Assembly (NCBI GenBank): GCA_003584005.1
Contig: QXHL01000022.1
Coordinates: 1 to 47,974, forward strand
DNA length: 47,974 nt
Direction: 5' to 3'
DNA from: Alicyclobacillaceae bacterium I2511
GTDB lineage: Bacteria > Bacillota > Bacilli > Alicyclobacillales > Alicyclobacillaceae
The notes beneath the pieces are model-generated. The model was not told the DNA's origin. It searched no databases and saw only the letters and a program-made list of their open reading frames with translations. Numbering within the stretch: position 1 is the first letter of the stretch; each line of letters opens with the position of its first letter. The translations under genes and the position numbers were made by a program. Below are positions 42,499 through 47,974 of this stretch, one piece after another.

Positions 42499-43566
42499 AT
42501 GCATGAAGCATTGTATCACGCAATTGTCTACCAAAATCCTGCAGCCATGTGGGTGCTGGACCGCAGTGCGCGTATTTTTGATGCCAACACGGCTTTTGCC
42601 AATCTCGTTGGATATTCTCTGGCGGAAATTGTCGGCCGCCCGTTTGCTCAATTGTTGCCACAGAGCCATCGACGGCAGGCTTGGCGGCAGTTTGCATTGC
42701 TGGCCAGACGCCAAGAACCGCGGACCAATGCCAGTCTGGTGATGGTGCACCGCTTCGGACACGAGGTTCGCATTGGCTTTAAGGCCATCCCTGTGCAGCA
42801 CCAAGGAAGATTTCTAGGGGCCGTGCTGGAGGCCCGTGAATTGGCAGAGGCCGAGCAAGACCGGAATTGGAGTCGACGGTCAGACAGATTAGAGGTCATC
42901 AGTCAGTTGGCGGCGGGTGTGGCCCATGAAATTCGCAATCCCCTCACTACTTTAAAAGGGTTTGCCCAGTTCTTGATGGACCAGCCGCAAGCCACTCCGA
43001 GATTTTTGGCGGTCCTCCAGGAGGAGGTAGCGGAGATTGAGCGGGTTGTTAACAACTTTGTGGAACTGGCCAATCCGCATTGGTCTCACTTTGTCCGCGT
43101 CGATGTCTCTAGTTTGATTGAGGATGTTGTGGGGTTGATGGAGCCGCAGGGGTTACTGCAAAACGTTTGGATGGACGTGGGCCTGGTAGGCAAATCTTTG
43201 GTTGTACCGGGAGCCCCAGCTTATTTAAAACGGGTTTTTACAAACATTGTCGAAAATGCCATTCAGGCGATGCCAAACGGGGGACTTTTGCACATCCGCG
43301 CGAAACGGGAAACGCGGCAAGGCCAGCAGAAGGTTGTCATTTTCTTCACAGATGAAGGCAAGGGCATGTCCCAGGATAGACTCGCCAAACTTGGTGAGCC
43401 TAGCTACAAATTGGATGAACGGGGAACTGGCCTGGGACTGCTGATTGGCCAACACATCGTTCAGCGTCACAATGGGGAACTGCACGTACGCAGTCAGGTG
43501 GGCTGGGGAACGGAGGTCCAATTGATTTTGCCCTACGCCGGCGAGCCCGCAGGATTGCTTCAATAG
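42499..43566 (+). CDS. PAS-domain histidine kinase, sporulation-kinase-like, orphan 2
   Basis: A 355-residue soluble kinase. The PAS domain (about 5-115; NPAAMWVLDRSARIFDANTA) carries the usual conserved Asn. His143 lies in GVAHEIRNPLTTLKGF; the ATPase domain has NAIQAM, DEGKGMS and GTGLGL. It has the same architecture as kinase 1, 3 kb upstream, and no adjacent response regulator, so both may feed a shared phosphorelay such as Spo0F-Spo0A. The start at 42499 follows AGAGGG; a GTG three codons earlier is too close to the site. It probably shares the manC transcript. The stop codon's last base starts a 27-bp tandem array. Confidence 0.87.
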   Translation: MHEALYHAIVYQNPAAMWVLDRSARIFDANTAFANLVGYSLAEIVGRPFAQLLPQSHRRQAWRQFALLARRQEPRTNASLVMVHRFGHEVRIGFKAIPVQHQGRFLGAVLEARELAEAEQDRNWSRRSDRLEVISQLAAGVAHEIRNPLTTLKGFAQFLMDQPQATPRFLAVLQEEVAEIERVVNNFVELANPHWSHFVRVDVSSLIEDVVGLMEPQGLLQNVWMDVGLVGKSLVVPGAPAYLKRVFTNIVENAIQAMPNGGLLHIRAKRETRQGQQKVVIFFTDEGKGMSQDRLAKLGEPSYKLDERGTGLGLLIGQHIVQRHNGELHVRSQVGWGTEVQLILPYAGEPAGLLQ

Positions 43567-43692
43567 GCCACGAAACCAGACAGACAGTGAAAGGCCACGA
43601 AACCAGACAGACAGTGAAAGGCCACGAAACCAGACAGACAGTGAAAGGCCACGAAACCAGACAGACAGTGAAAGGCCACGAAACCAGACAGT
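43566..43692 (+). repeat. Tandem array, 27-bp unit x 4 plus a partial unit
   Basis: Four identical 27-bp units begin at 43566, 43593, 43620 and 43647 (each starts GGCCACGAAACC and ends AGACAGTGAAA), with a shortened fifth from 43674. There are no spacers between units, so it is not a CRISPR. The array starts in the kinase stop codon and its last unit runs into GAGGTG, the ribosome-binding site of the next gene. Perfect identity implies recent expansion. Confidence 0.95.
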
Positions 43693-43706
43693 GAGGTGTT
43701 TTTGGG

Positions 43707-44318
43707 ATGAACGAAACGGACGACCTCCAGCGAGAGAAACAGGCTGGACACAGGCAGCAGGGCGACGCCCTGATTGTGGTGGATTACACGTACGACTTCA
43801 TTGCGGTGGACGGTAAGTTGACCTGCGGGCTGCCTGGTCAGGAAATTGAAACGGCGCTGTTGACACAAATTCGCCAGTTTATGGAAGACCACGCCTGGGT
43901 GGTATTTGCCGTGGATGTTCATGACCCAGAGGACCCATATCACCCGGAGACGCCATTGTTTCCACCCCATAACCTGCGAAATACGGCGGGGCGTGAGCTG
44001 TATGGACGGGTGGGGGAGTATTACCGCGGGCTACAGCAGCGCGGGTTGCCGAGCAACGTGCTGTGGCTGGACAAGACCCGGTACAGTGCTTTTGCGGGGA
44101 CAGACTTGGAGTTGAAGCTCCGCACGCGTGGAGTACACACCCTGCACCTTGCAGGTGTGTGTACCGATATTTGCGTTTTACACACGGCGGTGGATGCCTA
44201 TAATCTGGGTTTTTCCATTGTGGTCCATGAAGACTCTGTGGCCAGTTTTAACCCTGCAGGACACACCTGGGCGTTGGAACACTTCCGGACCTGCCTGGGC
44301 GCACACATCGTGTCCTAG
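43707..44318 (+). CDS. Isochorismatase-family cysteine hydrolase (nicotinamidase-like)
   Basis: A 203-residue hydrolase. The catalytic triad is visible: Asp26 in LIVVDYTYDF, Lys123 in LDKTRYSAF, and Cys152 in AGVCTDICV preceded by the cis-peptide Gly-Val. VDVHDPEDPYHPE carries His/Asp residues at the metal site. It is closest in layout to nicotinamidases, which make nicotinate for NAD salvage; other amides are possible. ATG after GAGGTG. It ends 4 nt inside the convergent dedA-like gene. Confidence 0.88.
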   Translation: MNETDDLQREKQAGHRQQGDALIVVDYTYDFIAVDGKLTCGLPGQEIETALLTQIRQFMEDHAWVVFAVDVHDPEDPYHPETPLFPPHNLRNTAGRELYGRVGEYYRGLQQRGLPSNVLWLDKTRYSAFAGTDLELKLRTRGVHTLHLAGVCTDICVLHTAVDAYNLGFSIVVHEDSVASFNPAGHTWALEHFRTCLGAHIVS

Positions 44319-44968
44319 AGAGAGGAGTGCTCCTGGTGGGCTTGACTCGCCGCGTATTCCCTTTCGCGCTGTTTTTTCTTGTGGTGGGACCGCACCTTCC
44401 ACCAGACGATAGCGGCCACCAACAACAATAACACGCTAATGGATACACCCAGGTCGTGGCGAATCAGCACGTGGTAACGGATCCATAAAACGTCGAGCGT
44501 ACTCCCCAATAGAATGAACAGGGTGGCCCAGGCGACTGTGGCGATGGCGTTGTACAGGCTGAAAATCCAGAAAGACATGCGGTTGATGCCAGCCAGGTAG
44601 GGAATAATGATGCGAATCCCAGCAATGAATTTGCCGAAAAACACCACAGGTGTCCGAAAGCGGGAGAACTGGCGGTCTGCAGCGTTCAAACGAGCCTCGG
44701 TGATGCCCACATAGCGACCAAAGCGGAGAATCACTGGTCTGCCCAGAAAGTAGCCAATTTCGTAAGCCACTGTGGACCCGAGAATGTTGGCCAGGCTTGC
44801 GGTTAGCAGCAAGGGAACAAGCGTAAACAAGCCCCGGGTCCAGGCGATGCCGGACAGGGTGAGGGTGGTTTCCGCCGGAAAAGGAATGCCCACCATCTCC
44901 ATGAAAATAATGAAAAACACCCCTAGATAACCGAAGTGCTGGATCCAGAGCTGAATATCAATGTGCAT
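44315..44968 (-). CDS. DedA-family membrane protein
   Basis: A 217-residue membrane protein. It has EMVGIPFPAETTL near the N-terminus, then GSTVAYEIGYFLGRP and the DedA motif FFGKFIAGIRIIIPYLAG, where the family consensus reads FxGRxxPxxR; here GK-x-x-A-G-I-R is a variant. DedA proteins act in undecaprenyl-phosphate or phospholipid recycling. The basic C-terminal tail is cytoplasmic. The ATG follows AAAGGAG. A 15-bp tandem array ends 15 bp upstream of that site. An in-frame stop just before the ribosome-binding site fixes the start. Confidence 0.9.
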   Translation of the reverse strand: MHIDIQLWIQHFGYLGVFFIIFMEMVGIPFPAETTLTLSGIAWTRGLFTLVPLLLTASLANILGSTVAYEIGYFLGRPVILRFGRYVGITEARLNAADRQFSRFRTPVVFFGKFIAGIRIIIPYLAGINRMSFWIFSLYNAIATVAWATLFILLGSTLDVLWIRYHVLIRHDLGVSISVLLLLVAAIVWWKVRSHHKKKQREREYAASQAHQEHSSL

Positions 44969-44985
44969 GTGCGGACTCCTTTACC

Positions 44986-45060
44986 TAGGGATAGATTCTT
45001 TAGGGATAGATTCTTTAGGGATAGATTCTCTAGGAGTAGATTCCCTAGGGACAGATGAAA
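44986..45060 (-). repeat. Tandem array, 15-bp unit x 5, upstream of dedA
   Basis: On the plus strand TAGGGATAGATTCTT at 44986 and 45001, then variants ending CTC and CCC and a decayed fifth unit; the period is exactly 15 bp. It ends close to the dedA ribosome-binding site. Between the array and GerAB (45061-45235) nothing else was recognised. Confidence 0.9.
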
Positions 45061-45235
45061 CGTCACGGACGGTCTCGCTAAATTTTCAGCGCTGTTCGCA
45101 GCAAAATGAAGCCGACGTCTCACACTTATCATAACAGAGAAGGAAGAAAAGGATTCAGTTCGTAGCAGGAAAGGTTCGTCCCCAGTTTTGTCATCTGTAT
45201 CATAAAGTTTTCCGTACCATTGTGAACTCGTTCAA

Positions 45236-46384
45236 TCAAGTCTGGGGGGGATTTGGGGATTTGTTGCCGCGGAGGCGACTGATGAGCCCAACCAACAGGG
45301 GCACCGCCAAAGTCAGAGTGAAGTTGGGCCACAGGGCGGGCCACAACAGGAAATGGTGCAGGCTGCTGCGCGAAGCAGTGGCCATGGACATCGCTAGGGC
45401 TAAGGTCAAAAGGGTCACCGGCAGGGCGTACAGGTTCATGGCCGCAGATCCAAACAGGTTGCCAGCTGTCCGCATGGCCGCGTAAAGCACGATACAGATG
45501 CGGAAAAAGCTGCCGAAGATCCACATGAACATGCCTAATATGTCTAATCTCTCTACCAGTGGGGAGATGTGGATGTACTGGATTTCTGTAAACGTAGGAT
45601 AGGCCAGGCTTTGCCCCAATTTCTCGCCAAACATCATCACAGGTCCGGTGATGGGGCCAATAAAAGCCAGTAGCATGGCCAGCATAAACCACAGGCCCTG
45701 TCTGGGTATCTTGGTTGCCTGCAGGGTATGGGGGGCGATGGGACGAAATGCAAATAGTTCTGAAAACATCATGGCTACCAACATCGCCCCGTGACCGATG
45801 TCTCCAAAGGAGTGTTGCCACAGGGGGAGTAGCTGGCCGGGGTCTTTGTCTGGAAGTGTGGCAATGCTGGCAAAAAGGCCAATGAGCACCAGTACAGGGG
45901 CAAAGAAAAACAGGGAACGGGCTAAAACTTCAATCCCAGCGCGCAAAACCCAGGCAACGACTGCACCCAAAATAAACAGCAAAGCGGGTGTGGGGGTGCG
46001 CGGATACATGAGACCAAGGAAGTCAACCAGTTCTTTCAAAGTGACGGCACCGATGAAAAGAAAGAAGCACAGGTAAACTCCTGCCAGCAGAGTGCCAAAC
46101 ACTTTGCCGACGGCCATCACCAGGGCATGGGTTAAACTCTGGCCCGGAAGCATGGGAAACCAGACAAACTGGACCCAAAGAATGCCCAACCCCAAGCCCC
46201 ATCCCAGACCTAAGGAGACCCAACTCTCCTGTCCGGCGCACAGTAAAACTAGGTGAACGTAAGTGAAGTGACCGTAGGCTAACAGGGTGACCATGGCCAT
46301 GGTGAACAACTGCAGGTTACTAATAAGGACCGTCGGTGTGGCGGTGTTTCCATGATTGTGGGGTTGCGCTGTCAGAACTTTCAA
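45236..46384 (-). CDS. GerAB-type spore germination permease
   Basis: A 382-residue protein of about 10 membrane segments from the APC superfamily, B subunit of a GerA-type germinant receptor. Family marks include NLQLFTMAMVTLLAYGH in TM1, LVDFLGLMYPRTPTP and PLVERLDILGMFMWIFGSFFR, where the ERLD and W segments are conserved in GerAB. It sits in the spore inner membrane and binds an amino acid or sugar germinant; which one cannot be read from sequence. The TTG start overlaps the D-type subunit stop by 3 nt. Confidence 0.87.
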   Translation of the reverse strand: MKVLTAQPHNHGNTATPTVLISNLQLFTMAMVTLLAYGHFTYVHLVLLCAGQESWVSLGLGWGLGLGILWVQFVWFPMLPGQSLTHALVMAVGKVFGTLLAGVYLCFFLFIGAVTLKELVDFLGLMYPRTPTPALLFILGAVVAWVLRAGIEVLARSLFFFAPVLVLIGLFASIATLPDKDPGQLLPLWQHSFGDIGHGAMLVAMMFSELFAFRPIAPHTLQATKIPRQGLWFMLAMLLAFIGPITGPVMMFGEKLGQSLAYPTFTEIQYIHISPLVERLDILGMFMWIFGSFFRICIVLYAAMRTAGNLFGSAAMNLYALPVTLLTLALAMSMATASRSSLHHFLLWPALWPNFTLTLAVPLLVGLISRLRGNKSPNPPQT

Positions 46385-46611
46385 GGGGTGTCACCCAGGG
46401 TGTGTGCATGGGGCAGGACGTGCATCAGCAGGGATATCAGGCTGGGGGCGGCAAAGTGCAGGGCATACCAGCCAATGATTCCCTGACTCAATATCCACAG
46501 GCTGAAGTAAATGCTGCGCTCGGGCCAGGTGCTGTCCGACCACAGGTGGCGTCCATCCACAAGTGTCATACCACTGATGCTGATTAGTAGGCTGAATACA
46601 AGGGTTCCCAT
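46381..46611 (-). CDS. Small two-TM germination subunit (D type)
   Basis: A 76-residue membrane protein with two helices (about 2-16, LVFSLLISISGMTL, and 35-62, SLWILSQGIIGWYALHFAAPS). It is locked between GerAC (TAATG overlap) and GerAB (TTGA overlap). Some Bacillus gerA-type operons encode a D subunit of about 75 residues with two TM segments that modulates germination; size, topology and position fit. No sequence motif is known to me that would prove it. Confidence 0.65.
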   Translation of the reverse strand: MGTLVFSLLISISGMTLVDGRHLWSDSTWPERSIYFSLWILSQGIIGWYALHFAAPSLISLLMHVLPHAHTLGDTP

Positions 46612-47924
46612 TATGGGTTACCTCCTTGGGGGTAAAGGTTCTTTCCGGTCATCCCGGCCCTTTGCAGGACTACCTGCACCTGGATGTGGACCGGCAGGCG
46701 GGTGTACTCCTGTCGCCAGTGGGGCTGCAGCTGTCGCCATGTCGCAGGGTAGTGGCGGTAGATGAGCTCGCCAAAACCCGCGGCGTCGGAGTGGGTTTCC
46801 TGTTGCAGCTGGGTGAGGGCAGAGCGTATTTCCGCTTCAATTTCCCCGCGCATACTGTCCAGCAGTAAGGCTTCATCTTTCGAGTGGGACAGGTTTAGGT
46901 GGGTGGTATTTTCTGCAATGTCATTCTCGGTCTGAACCGTCAGCCACACCTCGGGGTGACCGTGGTGGAGGCGCACTTGCCTGTGTGTTCGGGCACGCAG
47001 CAGACGGGTGCCCACATAGCCAGAATGATTCGGAATGGCAATACTGGTGTAACGGTTTTTCATCCTATCTGTCAGCCACATGAATCCCACCACCTGTTTT
47101 CCCTCCAACCACCCCACCAGCCGGTCTTTTTGAAATACAGCGACATGTTCCAAGTTGAACGTGTTGGGTTCCCCCGTACAGGCTGTGTGTAGGGGTTCAA
47201 TGCCCACCGCGTAGGGGTCGCTCTGGCCCGTTAAATTGCGCAGAAATTCGTTGGCGTTTACATGGGGAACGGGAGACTCCCTTTCTAGTCCATGGACGGC
47301 ATCACTGGGCAGACGGTTGAGCAGATAGGGGCGCCGCAAAATTTCAGCCGCCTGGGTGTGGTAGGCAACTAAGACGTCGGTGCGCAGGCGAGAAAACGGG
47401 TTGCGTACCACCTCGTCTAGTATGTCCATCGCCCCACCTTGGCGGGCGTAGTCCTCACCTAACACCACCACCTGCCGCTGGGCCAGGTACAGTCTGCGAG
47501 AGACTTCATTGCGTGCGTGTTCCAAGGCGTCCATCGTGGTTGCGCCCACTGCCCGGACAACCACAAAGTTGTCGCTACTGCCAGTGGCAGGGCCGCTGCC
47601 GCTTTGTCCAGAACCCAGCTGTGCCACCCGGGCAATTTGCATGGTGAGTTGAACAGGGGCATTTTTACCCCTTGTTTCCTTATCTATACCCTCAGTAGGG
47701 GCTGCATTTGAACGCTTGGGCTGTGTTGAGGGGTCGGTAGCCTGCTCTGCCCCCTCCTGTTCACCTGAGTGTGTTTTGTCCCCCATTTTCGCACCCAATT
47801 TGGGGACGTCCAATCCAGACATTGTGACAATGGCCAACTTGTCAATGGCTGTGGCATCCCAGCAGCCGGTGAGGCTGAGACAGAGGAGAAGGATTCCTGC
47901 CACTTTGACCACTGGTTTGACCAT
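46611..47924 (-). CDS. GerAC-type germination lipoprotein
   Basis: A 437-residue lipoprotein, C subunit of the receptor. The lipobox LSLTGC gives Cys21, and it is followed by WD, the GerAC hallmark (GCWDATAIDKLAIV). Later marks are RRLYLAQRQVVVLGEDYARQG and DVLVAYHTQAAEILR, and C-terminal RSALTQLQQ...FGELIYRHYPATWRQL. A Ser/Gly/Lys-rich insert (about 50-115) lengthens domain 1 compared with the usual 370-400 residues. ATG at 47924 after AAGGAGG. Operon order AA, AC, D, AB. Confidence 0.9.
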   Translation of the reverse strand: MVKPVVKVAGILLLCLSLTGCWDATAIDKLAIVTMSGLDVPKLGAKMGDKTHSGEQEGAEQATDPSTQPKRSNAAPTEGIDKETRGKNAPVQLTMQIARVAQLGSGQSGSGPATGSSDNFVVVRAVGATTMDALEHARNEVSRRLYLAQRQVVVLGEDYARQGGAMDILDEVVRNPFSRLRTDVLVAYHTQAAEILRRPYLLNRLPSDAVHGLERESPVPHVNANEFLRNLTGQSDPYAVGIEPLHTACTGEPNTFNLEHVAVFQKDRLVGWLEGKQVVGFMWLTDRMKNRYTSIAIPNHSGYVGTRLLRARTHRQVRLHHGHPEVWLTVQTENDIAENTTHLNLSHSKDEALLLDSMRGEIEAEIRSALTQLQQETHSDAAGFGELIYRHYPATWRQLQPHWRQEYTRLPVHIQVQVVLQRAGMTGKNLYPQGGNP

Positions 47925-47937
47925 ACGCCTTCCTCCT

Positions 47938-47974
47938 TCACACCTGTTGGGCAAGTTGCTGTGATGTATTGTAG
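47938..47974 (-). CDS. C-terminal end of an upstream germination gene, probably GerAA
   Basis: The last 11 codons (YNTSQQLAQQV) and TGA are open to the right edge and lie directly upstream of the GerAC ribosome-binding site. A gerAA gene is expected there from operon order; the fragment is too short for sequence proof. Confidence 0.5.
   Translation of the reverse strand, partial: YNTSQQLAQQV

Noticed and set aside
43566-43692. CRISPR-like array
   Set aside because: The 27-bp units are directly contiguous, with no unique spacers and no cas genes nearby.
43560-43970. Minus-strand ORF reading 9-aa repeats
   Set aside because: It is the reverse frame of the hydrolase gene plus the 27-bp array; the unit length being a multiple of three keeps it open.
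44923-45132. Minus-strand ORF with NLSLK repeats over the dedA start
   Set aside because: It runs through the 15-bp array, overlaps dedA out of frame and has no ribosome-binding site.

Overview
The window looks like a chromosomal segment of an endospore-forming member of the Bacillota, class Bacilli. Support comes from a gerA-type germination operon, a SleB-type cortex hydrolase, two PAS histidine kinases of the sporulation-kinase type, a CcpA cre site, a rocA gene behind a sigma-54 promoter and an alaR-alaT pair arranged as in Bacillus subtilis. Frequent GTG and TTG starts and a base composition near 50% GC would fit an Alicyclobacillaceae-like lineage; that placement is inference. No rRNA, tRNA, CRISPR array or intact transposase gene was seen.

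Layout. 1-4.2 kb: 5' end of rocA (minus), a membrane-anchored NlpC/P60 protein that has lost its catalytic residues, a YveA-like amino-acid permease with promoter and cre site, a tiny membrane peptide and a DsrE protein. 4.4-10.6 kb: intergenic repeat copy A, an MscS channel, pheA, alaR-alaT and a 14-TM drug exporter. 10.8-13.5 kb: a polyprenyl-phosphate glycosylation cassette (GT2, ArnE-like flippase subunit, GT39-like transferase). 13.5-20.8 kb: cell-envelope genes (SpoIID-domain protein, carboxypeptidase-regulatory-like protein, Gly-rich lipoprotein, Gln/Ser/Thr-rich surface protein, single-domain flavoprotein, YkuD transpeptidase) with repeat copy B. 20.8-24.5 kb: aldo/keto reductase, MDR oxidoreductase, ribokinase, universal stress protein.

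24.6-35.9 kb, minus strand: a Tad pilus locus in the order flp, tadE, tadG, cpaB, cpaE-1, tadA, tadB, tadC, cpaE-2, DUF192 gene. Just upstream lie a PilD-type prepilin peptidase and a PilT-type ATPase, so the system mixes Tad and type IV pilus parts and has no secretin, as expected for a single-membrane cell. The two CpaE ATPases carry complementary Walker-A defects, and a hairpin followed by a T-run separates flp from the assembly genes.

36-48 kb: repeat copy C, LysM-SleB hydrolase, orphan kinase 1, GT2-GtrA glycosyltransferase, manC, orphan kinase 2, an isochorismatase-type hydrolase, a DedA protein, and the end of a germination operon (GerAA tail, GerAC, a small two-TM D-type subunit, GerAB).

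Two patterns cut across the genes. First, a roughly 0.5-kb intergenic element occurs three times in one orientation with internal complementarity that would let it fold as RNA; one copy has been interrupted by a perfect 35-bp palindrome. Second, about eleven short imperfect tandem arrays (12-30 bp units, 2-5 copies) lie mostly at stop codons or directly upstream of ribosome-binding sites. These and the paired CpaE proteins are the best candidates for undescribed biology here.
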